From the NCBI GenBank assembly GCA_016282215.1, contig JAEEKC010000008.1, positions 1 to 11,375 of the forward strand: a stretch of DNA of 11,375 bases, written 5' to 3'. The stretch's first letter is position 1. Every line of letters begins with the position of its first letter. The DNA comes from Lachnospiraceae bacterium (GTDB lineage Bacteria; Bacillota; Clostridia; Lachnospirales; Lachnospiraceae). This document shows, one piece after another, positions 1-6,580 of this stretch. The notes under the pieces are model-generated. The model was not told the DNA's origin. It worked only from the letters and a program-made list of their open reading frames with translations, and did not search any database. The translations under genes were made by a program, and so were the position numbers.

Positions 1-1
1 A

Positions 2-433
2 AGACATGCCCTTTCCCAGCAGGCGCTGGCTAAAGTAGGATTGGCAAACCGAATGACGCACCGTCCTTCCGAAATGTCCGGCGGACAGCAGCAGCGTGTG
101 GCCATCGCCCGAGCTATCGCACAGGCGCCGCCCGTGATTTTGGCCGATGAACCGACGGGTAACCTTGACTCCGCTTCCAGCCGTGAGATCCTGGGCATTT
201 TAAAGGCTTTATATAAGGACGGCCGGACCGTCATCCTGATCACCCACGACAACGGCATTGCTGCCCAGGCGAAGCGGATCATCCGCATCATGGACGGAAA
301 GATCGTTGAGGACCGGGAGAATCCTGACGCGGATCTGCAACCTAAGACAAAACCCGTTACTGTAACCGAACCAATTCCGGCAGCCGCGACTGAAACATCA
401 ATCGCAGATTCAACAAACAATACAGAAGCATAA
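2..433 (+). CDS. ABC exporter ATP-binding protein, MacB/LolD-like (5' end missing)
   Basis: This is the C-terminal 143 residues of an ABC-transporter ATPase. The frame is open from base 2, so the true start and the Walker A motif lie before the window. Visible in order are the ABC signature SGGQQQR (fragment residues 26-32), Walker B with D-loop VILADEPTGNLD (45-56) and the H-loop histidine in ILITHD (H82). DEPTGNLD with SGGQQQR is typical of the MacB/LolD/FtsE-type subfamily that powers FtsX-like permeases. The adaptor gene starts 31 bp after the stop and the permease follows, so this is the energy subunit of that exporter, working on the cytoplasmic face. After the conserved domain comes a tail of about 40 residues rich in Thr, Pro, Ala and Glu, with no recognisable fold. 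The TTG at 41 is only an internal leucine codon. Family and role are secure; the substrate is unknown. Confidence 0.95.
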   Translation, partial: RHALSQQALAKVGLANRMTHRPSEMSGGQQQRVAIARAIAQAPPVILADEPTGNLDSASSREILGILKALYKDGRTVILITHDNGIAAQAKRIIRIMDGKIVEDRENPDADLQPKTKPVTVTEPIPAAATETSIADSTNNTEA

Positions 434-450
434 ATAGATGATCACATCAC

Positions 451-457
451 AGGGAGG
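451..457 (+). promoter_or_regulatory. Ribosome binding site of the adaptor gene
   Basis: AGGGAGG lies 7 bases before the ATG at 465. It decides the start in favour of 465 over the in-frame ATG at 438, which has no such site in front of it and lies upstream of this one. Confidence 0.85.
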
Positions 458-464
458 CACTCAC

Positions 465-1943
465 ATGTCCGAGAATCAAACAACAGAAAATAAAAAAGGT
501 TTTTTCAGAGCCTGGATGCTGATTCCCATCATCCTGGTCGTCATAGCGATCCCGACCATTCTGGGGACAGTCCTGAAAAACACCCTGTCAAAGGCAGCCG
601 GAAAGGTGGGCACTCCCGTCACGGTAGAAACCGCCGTCAAAGGCAGTCTGACGCAGCAGGTGGAGATTTCCGGCACCATTGCAACAGAGGAAGAAAAAAC
701 CTACTACTCTCCTGTCAGTGCCGTCATTTCCAAATGTGATCTCAAAGCAGGCGATACGATCAAAAAGGGCGACATGCTGGTAGAATATGATATTGAAGAT
801 CTGCAAAAACAGCTCGAGGACGCACAGCTTCAGCAAAAAGCTTCCCTCATCGGTTCCGATATTGCGATCAAATCCGTCAACGTTTCGCAGCAAAAAGCTG
901 CCGAAGCCGCAAAGAACTACGAAGAAGCTGAAGCCTACGTGGCACATTACAACGAAGTGGTGGGCAATCTCGCCTTCAAGCTTGGCGAAGCCAAGAAGGT
1001 CCAGGCAGATATTGCCACAGTAAAGGCCGAGATCGAGGAACTGACCAAAACTCTCAAAGCAGATCCCGAGGATAAAAAAGCTGCTAAAAAGCTGACCAAA
1101 AAGCAGGAAAAACTAAAAGAACTGAGCAAAACCTATGCAGAATATGATGTAGAGACCCTGACTGCCGCTTATGAACAGAACAGCGCTGACCTTGCCGAAT
1201 ACAAAGCATTGAAAGAACAATATAACGCAACGAAGGAAGCCGATCCGACAGCCGGCCTGCAGAAAGAACAACAGGCAGTCAATAAAGAGATCGCGCAAAA
1301 ATCCACCGAGTCCATCGAAGAGGCCATCGCCGAAGCAGAAAAAGGCGTCAGCGCTGAGTTTACCGGTGTCGTGACTGCCAGCGCCGCTGCCGGGGGCATG
1401 GCGGTATCGGAAGGCATGCAGCTGTTCTCCGTAGCGGACACTTCCAAGATCAAGGTCGTTCTGCAGGTCGGAAAAAACGATCTTGAAAAGATCCAGTTAA
1501 ACCAGAAAGCGATCATCAAAGTCGGCGACCGCGAATACAGCGGATATGTATCGGATATTGCAAGGATTGCTTCCACTTCAGCCAGCGGAACTATTTCGGT
1601 CGACGTTTCCGTTCATATCGACAACCCCGATGATTCCCTGATCTTTGGTACCGAAGCAAAAGTCACCATCGATACGGCCGAAAAGAAGGATATCATCCTC
1701 GTCCCCATGGTTTGCCTGAATTACGCGAGCGACAGCACCTTCTGCTATGTTGTCAGGGATAAGAAGCTTGAAAAAGTGACCGTAACCTGCGGTATCAGCA
1801 ATGATGAACTGATTGAGATCACCAGCGGCATCAACGACGGTGATGAAGTAGTCCGGAATGTGACAAGCGATCTTACCGAAGGAATGGATGTCAATCCCAT
1901 CCATGAATCTGAAGATAAAAAAGAAACCTCTGAAGAAAAGTGA
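465..1943 (+). CDS. Membrane-fusion / adaptor protein of MacA-HlyD type
   Basis: A 492-residue protein that would bridge the ABC permease and the cell exterior. A short basic N-terminus is followed by one membrane segment (about residues 17-36) without a lipobox cysteine at its end, so it is probably a signal anchor. The first half of a lipoyl-like barrel-sandwich domain follows (about 80-109, with KAGDTIKKGDMLVEYD). Then comes a very Lys/Glu/Ala/Gln-rich helical hairpin (about 112-300). The second lipoyl half (AEFTGVVTASAAAGGMAVSEG) and beta-barrel and membrane-proximal domains typical of HlyD/RND adaptors run to the end. The acidic C-terminus (ESEDKKETSEEK) is probably disordered. It sits 31 bp after the ATPase gene and 25 bp before the permease gene, the classical order for a Gram-positive MacAB-like exporter. 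The long hairpin is discussed in the findings. Substrate unknown; family assignment is firm. Confidence 0.93.
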   Translation: MSENQTTENKKGFFRAWMLIPIILVVIAIPTILGTVLKNTLSKAAGKVGTPVTVETAVKGSLTQQVEISGTIATEEEKTYYSPVSAVISKCDLKAGDTIKKGDMLVEYDIEDLQKQLEDAQLQQKASLIGSDIAIKSVNVSQQKAAEAAKNYEEAEAYVAHYNEVVGNLAFKLGEAKKVQADIATVKAEIEELTKTLKADPEDKKAAKKLTKKQEKLKELSKTYAEYDVETLTAAYEQNSADLAEYKALKEQYNATKEADPTAGLQKEQQAVNKEIAQKSTESIEEAIAEAEKGVSAEFTGVVTASAAAGGMAVSEGMQLFSVADTSKIKVVLQVGKNDLEKIQLNQKAIIKVGDREYSGYVSDIARIASTSASGTISVDVSVHIDNPDDSLIFGTEAKVTIDTAEKKDIILVPMVCLNYASDSTFCYVVRDKKLEKVTVTCGISNDELIEITSGINDGDEVVRNVTSDLTEGMDVNPIHESEDKKETSEEK

Positions 1944-1968
1944 TAGGGATAAGCAAAAGGGATAAGTA

Positions 1969-3222
1969 ATGACACAGATACTTGAATACATCAAAATGGC
2001 CCTGATGAATATCACGACCAATAAAGCCCGCTCCTTTCTGACCATGCTCGGCATTATCATCGGTATCTCATCCGTTATTTTGGTCATTTCCGTGGGTCAG
2101 ACCATTTCCGGCGAAGTCAGCGGTTCCTTAAATGATCTCGGCGGCGGACAGCTGGTGTTTTACACCGGCGGTACCAGTTCAGGAATGGCAACACTGATCC
2201 AGCAGGATGAAGAAAATATCCAGTTCACCCAAAAAGATATGGCCGATATCCGCGAGAAGATCCCCCATGTCAAGGGCGCAACGAACCTTGATGAGAGTAT
2301 CGGTACTGCCAGCGGTCCGAAGGAATCCGACGTCATGGCTTTTCTCTACTGCGGAAACGAGGCCCTGCAGTTTCAATACAAAGAGCCCATCATCAAAGGC
2401 CGGTATTTTAATCAGACCGATGTAGAAGCCGGCGCAAGAGTCTGTGTGATCAGAGAGTCAGGTGCCCTGACTTTATTCGGAAGCACGGATGTCATCGGAA
2501 ACTCTTTCGAAGTGGAAATGTTCGGAAAAACCGTGGAATTCAAGATCATCGGGATCCGCCAGGATGCTGATTCCAACAAGATCATGAGCATGCTGATGGA
2601 TTTCGAACAGGTTGAGATGGAATGCCCCGCCACTATCGTTTCCGATCTCTTCGGCTATGATTCCGATTCCTTCCAGATGTTTTATGTTTATACCGACGGA
2701 CCGGAATATGCCAGCGAAGCCGCTTCCGCCATCCTGCGTTTCTTACGCACCAGATATCATGTTCCGGATGATTCCAACGCGATCCAGCTGCAGGACTTTA
2801 ATGATTCCATGGGAGCCATCACCAAGATCATGGACTACATCACCGCTTTCATCGTGTTGGTGGCTGCTATTTCGCTGCTGGTCGGCGGTATCGGCGTTAT
2901 GAATATCATGCTGGTATCCGTCACGGAACGCACCAGGGAGATCGGTATCCGCAAGGCCCTTGGCGCCAGGACGCGGTCCATCATGCTGCAGTTTTTGTTT
3001 GAATCTGCCATCATCACGCTGCTGGGCGGCATCATCGGCATCATCATCGGCGTTGCGGGCGCATCGATGGTCTGCAAGATCATCGGTTTTTCCGTCAGCA
3101 TAAAGCCCACCGTGGTCATCCTGACTACTCTGTTTTCTTCAGCCGTGGGCATTTTCTTCGGAATCTACCCTGCACGCAAAGCTGCAAAGCTCAGCCCCAT
3201 CGAAGCACTGAGAAGAGAGTAA
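1969..3222 (+). CDS. MacB/FtsX-family ABC transporter permease
   Basis: A 417-residue permease with the four-helix MacB topology. TM1 is at about 21-43 (TMLGIIIGISSVILVISVGQ), followed by a large extracytoplasmic MacB-PCD-like domain (about 45-288). Three further segments lie at about 291-316, 343-370 and 379-400. Family hallmarks are visible: NITTNKARSFLTMLGIIIG at the N-terminus, the coupling-helix region VTERTREIGIRKALGA after TM2, and the C-terminal PARKAAKLSPIEALRRE. The length matches the ATPase-free MacB permeases of Firmicutes, where the ATPase is a separate gene, as here. AAAAGGG (1955-1961) stands 7 bases before the ATG, supporting the start. With the ATPase and adaptor it should form a mechanotransmission-type exporter, a class used for peptides, antibiotics or lipids in other bacteria. 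The substrate cannot be read from the sequence. Confidence 0.95.
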   Translation: MTQILEYIKMALMNITTNKARSFLTMLGIIIGISSVILVISVGQTISGEVSGSLNDLGGGQLVFYTGGTSSGMATLIQQDEENIQFTQKDMADIREKIPHVKGATNLDESIGTASGPKESDVMAFLYCGNEALQFQYKEPIIKGRYFNQTDVEAGARVCVIRESGALTLFGSTDVIGNSFEVEMFGKTVEFKIIGIRQDADSNKIMSMLMDFEQVEMECPATIVSDLFGYDSDSFQMFYVYTDGPEYASEAASAILRFLRTRYHVPDDSNAIQLQDFNDSMGAITKIMDYITAFIVLVAAISLLVGGIGVMNIMLVSVTERTREIGIRKALGARTRSIMLQFLFESAIITLLGGIIGIIIGVAGASMVCKIIGFSVSIKPTVVILTTLFSSAVGIFFGIYPARKAAKLSPIEALRRE

Positions 3223-3280
3223 GGAACTGTCAGGCATAATAAAAAGATTCATTGTTGGGCAGTTACCAAATTCGAAAGTT

Positions 3281-3287
3281 AAGGAAG
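3281..3287 (+). promoter_or_regulatory. Ribosome binding site of the YcxB-like gene
   Basis: AAGGAAG lies 9 bases before the ATG at 3297. It favours this start over an in-frame TTG at 3252, which has no Shine-Dalgarno sequence. Confidence 0.7.
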
Positions 3288-3296
3288 CAAGGTCAT

Positions 3297-3902
3297 ATGA
3301 AAGAATTTGAAACAAATGATCAGGCAGACAATAAGACGGTATCGGAGAATAAGGCGACAACGACTGATGCACAATCTGCCGGAGAAAACGCCGCAGTAAA
3401 GGTTACACTTCCGGAGAATCCACTCTATGAGGTAGACGTCCACATGGATACAGCCGTGCTGTATGACTATATGCTGCGGCACACCTACACGACTCCCATG
3501 GGACTGACCGCCACCCTTCTCGGGATATTGGCGATCATGGTTTATTTTGCCAAAGGCGTCAGCGCCCTGTACCTGATCATGGGCATTATCATGATCGTCT
3601 ACCTGCCCTGGAATCTCTTTTTGTCCGCGCGCAGACAGGCACTGACAAACGAAGCCTTCAAAAAACCGCTGCACTACGCCTTTGCGGAAGACGGTGTTTA
3701 CATTTCCCAGGATGACACCGTACAGATGCAGTCCTGGGCAGATATGAAAAAAGCAATCTCCACATCCAAGAGCATCGTGATCTACACCGGCAAAGCCAGC
3801 GCCTCAGTTTTCCCGCGCAAGGATCTAGGCGACAATGTTTCCACACTGATCCAGATCATCTCGGCTCATATGCCGCCAAAAAAGGTACATATCAGACAGT
3901 AA
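3297..3902 (+). CDS. YcxB-like membrane protein
   Basis: A 201-residue protein. The first 40 or so residues are polar and probably disordered (Asn, Thr, Asp, Ala, Glu). Two adjacent membrane segments follow (about 68-84 and 87-108), then a soluble C-terminal domain. The order of two helices and a small beta-rich domain containing FAEDGVYISQDDTVQMQSWADMKK matches the YcxB-like family (Pfam YcxB), common in Firmicutes and of unknown function. In that family the two segments form a hairpin and the C-terminal domain faces the cytoplasm; I infer the same here. It lies 74 bp after the permease gene and 4 bp before the GDPD gene, on the same strand. No convincing promoter was seen in the 74-bp gap: a CATAAT at 3235-3240 has no matching -35. 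It is probably read through from the exporter genes, but a functional link is unproven. Confidence 0.8.
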   Translation: MKEFETNDQADNKTVSENKATTTDAQSAGENAAVKVTLPENPLYEVDVHMDTAVLYDYMLRHTYTTPMGLTATLLGILAIMVYFAKGVSALYLIMGIIMIVYLPWNLFLSARRQALTNEAFKKPLHYAFAEDGVYISQDDTVQMQSWADMKKAISTSKSIVIYTGKASASVFPRKDLGDNVSTLIQIISAHMPPKKVHIRQ

Positions 3903-3906
3903 CCAT

Positions 3907-4842
3907 ATGGAACAGAAAAAAACACATTCCTACATCCGTTTTCTGATCCTCATCCTGGCCATCGCCGGGATGGTGGCTTTTCTTTGCCTGTTTGTCTCAC
4001 CGGACTCCCTTTCTTTTCACAAACAATCTGCCGAGGTCACTGCAGATCCGGCACTCATCGCGCTTCGCGAGCAGCTGGCCGCAGGCCATACCATCATCCA
4101 TGCCGGCGGTGCACTGATCGATTCCGAGGGAAATTCGCATCCCTATACCAATGCGCTCGAAACCCTGCCCCTGGCCTATGAGGCGGGCAACCGTTTCATC
4201 GAACTGGATTTTGCATATACCACGGACGGCAAGGCCGTCTGCCTTCACAAATGGGCGGACGGTTTTTATCCGGGTCAAAAAGACAAAAACGAAAGTGACG
4301 GCGAGCCGGTCCAGATGAGTTATGATCAATTCATGGCCGGCAGGATCGACGGGCTCTTCACACCCATGTGCCTTGATGATGTGCTTTCTTTCATGGAAAC
4401 GCATGACGATATGTATCTGATCACTGACATTAAATCATACGAAAACGAAGTGACCGGTCAGACAACAGACGTGATCACGCTGTGTGAGGAAATTGCAAAA
4501 AAAGCGCCCCAGCTTTGCGACCGCGTCATCGTCCAGATCTATCACGAAAACGAATACGACCCTGTCCGGGAGCTTGGCTTTTCATCCATCATTTATACAC
4601 TGTACGAACTGAGCAACGAGGAAAAACTCGATACGGATGAGCACCTTTCTTTTGCAAAAAGCCATCCGCTCCTGGCGGTCACTTTTCCCAAAAAGCTGCT
4701 CAAAAACGAAGACTTTCTTGCGCCCATGCTCACGGGCGATTTTCTGATGTTCACACATACGGTGGATGGAAAAAAGAAACAAAAGACTCTCGATCAGTAC
4801 GGCATTGACGGCGTTTATACAAACGACATCACACCCTTATAG
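3907..4842 (+). CDS. Membrane-anchored GDPD-family phosphodiesterase
   Basis: A 311-residue protein of the glycerophosphodiester phosphodiesterase / PI-PLC TIM-barrel superfamily. This family hydrolyses glycerophosphodiesters, or related phosphodiester head groups and polymers, using a metal. An N-terminal membrane segment (about 12-30) anchors it, so the barrel is probably extracytoplasmic. Expected catalytic residues are visible: H65 (HAGG), the E99/D101 pair in FIELDFAYTTDG, and H114 in CLHKW. D174 in YLITDIKS stands where a further metal-binding acid is usual. The C-terminal YGIDGVYTND (298-307) is a GDPD hallmark. The common HRG motif is replaced by HAGG, and PENT by YTNALE. This places it in a divergent subgroup, so the substrate could be a wall or lipid glycerophosphodiester. 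The gene starts 4 bp after the YcxB stop and has no Shine-Dalgarno sequence at the right distance, so translation is probably coupled to it. Its last 6 bases overlap the convergent DUF975 gene. Confidence 0.85.
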   Translation: MEQKKTHSYIRFLILILAIAGMVAFLCLFVSPDSLSFHKQSAEVTADPALIALREQLAAGHTIIHAGGALIDSEGNSHPYTNALETLPLAYEAGNRFIELDFAYTTDGKAVCLHKWADGFYPGQKDKNESDGEPVQMSYDQFMAGRIDGLFTPMCLDDVLSFMETHDDMYLITDIKSYENEVTGQTTDVITLCEEIAKKAPQLCDRVIVQIYHENEYDPVRELGFSSIIYTLYELSNEEKLDTDEHLSFAKSHPLLAVTFPKKLLKNEDFLAPMLTGDFLMFTHTVDGKKKQKTLDQYGIDGVYTNDITPL

Positions 4843-5571
4843 ACTCTTCGCTTTTCTGCGCCTTCTTAAAAGATCCAGATAAAAATTCGTTCTGGCCGAA
4901 TAGTAATACGGGCCGATCCACAGAAAACCGATCCCAAACGACACAAAACCAAGAATCGAAATCAGAGCAAAACTCACCAGCATCTTGAAATACCGCCACT
5001 TATTCCCATTCATCAGCAGGATACTGGCTTCCATGATCTGCCGCATATCTGCCTGCTCGGACTCAAGGAGTAAAAACAGTGCCGGCATATAGGTGATCTG
5101 CAGTGTGATGGCATTGATCAGAAACTGGATACCGAAAAGCACCAGAAAAATGATCCAGAACTTATATTGCGTGACCAGATAAAGGACTGACGTAATAAAG
5201 AAAGGAATTCCCCGGAAAATAACATGAAGGGTAATGAACAGTTCAATACGGATGATCTTGTCGGCATAATGAACAAACCCATGCCAGATATCCCGATAGG
5301 AGTGTTCTTTCCCTCTTGCAATATTCAGATACAGATAGTTTTGACCGACCAGAAAAATTCCTGAGATCAGGATCAGGATAAACTCAAACATACAAAAAAG
5401 GAACATCTGCAGATAACTGACAGAAGTTCCCATTTGCATCCGAAATAAACCTGAAACAGTCGTCAGGATAAAATCAGAGATCATATAAGCAAACACACAG
5501 CCGGGATAGTTTCCCAAAAGCTGTTTTCTCGCATTCGCTCTGACGATCGCATTCGCACCCGCTGTTTTCAT
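4837..5571 (-). CDS. DUF975-family integral membrane protein
   Basis: A 244-residue polytopic membrane protein with about five or six hydrophobic segments (roughly 22-44, 52-77, 105-130, 134-165 and 197-230). DUF975 features are the N-terminal NAIVRANARKQLLGNY, an amphipathic lead-in with Arg and a Gly-Asn turn, the central MEASILLMNGNKWRYF motif, and the final WIGPYYYSARTNFYLDL followed by a basic tail (RRRRKAK). The family is widespread in Firmicutes and its function is unknown. The ATG overlaps the stop of the upstream metalloprotease gene as ATGA (bases 5568-5571 on the other strand), so the two are translationally coupled and probably act together. Its 3' end overlaps the convergent GDPD gene by 6 bp, leaving no room for a terminator between them. 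Confidence 0.85.
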   Translation of the reverse strand: MKTAGANAIVRANARKQLLGNYPGCVFAYMISDFILTTVSGLFRMQMGTSVSYLQMFLFCMFEFILILISGIFLVGQNYLYLNIARGKEHSYRDIWHGFVHYADKIIRIELFITLHVIFRGIPFFITSVLYLVTQYKFWIIFLVLFGIQFLINAITLQITYMPALFLLLESEQADMRQIMEASILLMNGNKWRYFKMLVSFALISILGFVSFGIGFLWIGPYYYSARTNFYLDLLRRRRKAKSL

Positions 5572-6095
5572 ACGGCTGCATCAAAGTTCATGCCGGCCAG
5601 CACCCCGGCATCAGCGCTCTTTCGCGCTTTTGTGTACGGATTGGATTCGTTGCTATAAGCGATCCTCGTATGTGTCACACCGCCCGCCACATAGGAACGG
5701 CCGCACTCCGGACAGATCGCCGTTTTCAACTGAACGGAAGCCTGCAATACCCTGCCTTCGCCTTTTGCCTGCTTTTCATAGGCATTTGCCACATGCTCAC
5801 GCTCATGTCCCATGACAGCAGCCGCAGAAGCTGCCGGGTCGATATGGGTAGGCGACTGGAAAGAAACGTCCGATTCATCTGATCCGTCCTGGTACTTGCG
5901 CTCAGCACAGGTCTTGCATTCAGCCGGTGAAGATTTGCGTCCCGCCGCCTTGACAGTGGATGCACCGCTGTTCCTTATGGCTCCGACGCCCTGCGGACCG
6001 TCTGCCCCGGATACCTGACCCGTCGTCATACCAAGCCCGGTGCTGTATGGCATCATATATGCATTTGTCAATCCTCTGATTCCCAGTGGTGACAT
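5568..6095 (-). CDS. SprA-related putative zinc metalloprotease
   Basis: A 175-residue soluble protein. The core carries HEREH (97-101), an HExxH zinc-protease signature, preceded by CKTC (60-63), ERKYQDGSDE and VSFQSPTHIDP. That combination is the hallmark of the SprA-related family, annotated elsewhere as putative metalloprotease of CJM1_0395 type. A second cysteine pair, CPECG (128-132), with the first could bind a structural metal. The N-terminal 55 residues are Gly/Ser/Ala-rich and look disordered. No signal peptide or membrane segment is seen, so it is probably cytoplasmic. Proteolytic activity is inferred from the motif only, and a third zinc ligand cannot be assigned by eye. It starts 14 bp after the small membrane-protein gene, with only a weak purine-rich stretch (GAAAGAAG) as ribosome site, and overlaps the DUF975 start by 4 bp. 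Confidence 0.8.
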   Translation of the reverse strand: MSPLGIRGLTNAYMMPYSTGLGMTTGQVSGADGPQGVGAIRNSGASTVKAAGRKSSPAECKTCAERKYQDGSDESDVSFQSPTHIDPAASAAAVMGHEREHVANAYEKQAKGEGRVLQASVQLKTAICPECGRSYVAGGVTHTRIAYSNESNPYTKARKSADAGVLAGMNFDAAV

Positions 6096-6109
6096 ATGAT
6101 CACTTCTTT

Positions 6110-6481
6110 CTATTTTCCGGCTCCCGTTACCTTGCCGGCCAGATCTTCCATTGAGATCCCATAACTTTGCATCATCATATCATCCATGGTCATGCCGTAC
6201 ATACTCTGCGCTGCTTCGTTGAGCTGTTTTCTGTACGCCGGTGAAAACAGGATCAACGCGATCATCGTGCCTGTGATCACACAGGAAAGAAACGCGCCGA
6301 GCAGTGAAGTGACAACACCTGCCTTCGGCATGATCTCCATCCGCATATCACCGCCCTTGGAAAGGATGGCAAACAGGATACTAAGTCCTGCGGCGGGAAT
6401 GGCTATGAAACACAGGGGGCAGGTCATGATCGACAAAACCCCCAGACACATGGACGCTACCATAAATAAGTTACTCTTCAT
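6110..6481 (-). CDS. Small membrane protein, DUF4190-like
   Basis: A 123-residue protein with three hydrophobic stretches (about 4-20, 22-41 and 55-80) and a Met-rich polar C-terminus (MYGMTMDDMMMQSYGISMEDL). The pattern ASMCLGVLSI, then AGLSILFAILSKGG, then KAGVVTSLLGAFLSC recalls the DUF4190 family of small Gram-positive membrane proteins. The resemblance is by eye and moderate. It is first in a three-gene cassette with the metalloprotease and DUF975 genes. No Shine-Dalgarno sequence precedes the ATG at 6481; instead a good promoter ends 6 bases before it, so the message may be leaderless. An alternative start is the in-frame ATG at 6463 (M7), which has a weak GAAGAG about 10 bases before it and would give a short 5' leader. 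The exact start is uncertain. Confidence 0.7.
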   Translation of the reverse strand: MKSNLFMVASMCLGVLSIMTCPLCFIAIPAAGLSILFAILSKGGDMRMEIMPKAGVVTSLLGAFLSCVITGTMIALILFSPAYRKQLNEAAQSMYGMTMDDMMMQSYGISMEDLAGKVTGAGK

Positions 6482-6487
6482 GGTTTC

Positions 6488-6516
6488 AATATAGCACGAA
6501 GAATCGATACTGTAAA
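6488..6516 (-). promoter_or_regulatory. Sigma-70-type promoter of the membrane protein / metalloprotease / DUF975 cassette
   Basis: On the minus strand TTTACA (6516-6511) and TATATT (6493-6488) are separated by exactly 17 bases, with one mismatch to consensus in each box. Only six bases (GAAACC) separate the -10 box from the ATG at 6481. The expected transcription start therefore falls on or next to the A of that ATG. The -35 box lies inside one arm of the inverted repeat at 6509-6578. Confidence 0.65.
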
Positions 6517-6578
6517 GACAATTCCCTTTTCATTGACCGGCAGTTTTCCGCCCGGTCGTTTCATGCGGTCTTTACAGT
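6509..6578. repeat. Nested inverted repeat in the promoter region
   Basis: A perfect 11-bp outer pair, ACTGTAAAGAC (6509-6519) and GTCTTTACAGT (6568-6578), encloses an inner 6-bp pair, GACCGG (6535-6540) and CCGGTC (6552-6557), with an 11-base loop. No run of T follows either side, so it is not a standard intrinsic terminator. The left outer arm contains the -35 box of the cassette promoter, which suggests an operator or a structure in read-through RNA from the DUF2225 gene. Confidence 0.7.
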
Positions 6579-6580
6579 GC

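Noticed and set aside
41..43. TTG at 41 as the ATPase start
   Set aside because: The frame is open to the window edge and the Walker A half of the domain would be missing, so this is an internal codon.
438..464. Upstream in-frame ATG at 438 as start of the adaptor protein
   Set aside because: It lies before the strong AGGGAGG site at 451-457, has no ribosome site of its own, and adds only nine unremarkable residues.
3252..3296. In-frame TTG at 3252 as start of the YcxB-like protein
   Set aside because: It has no Shine-Dalgarno sequence, whereas the ATG at 3297 has AAGGAAG at a good distance.
6535..6557. Inner GACCGG/CCGGTC hairpin as an intrinsic terminator for the DUF2225 gene
   Set aside because: The stem is only 6 bp and no T-run follows on either strand.
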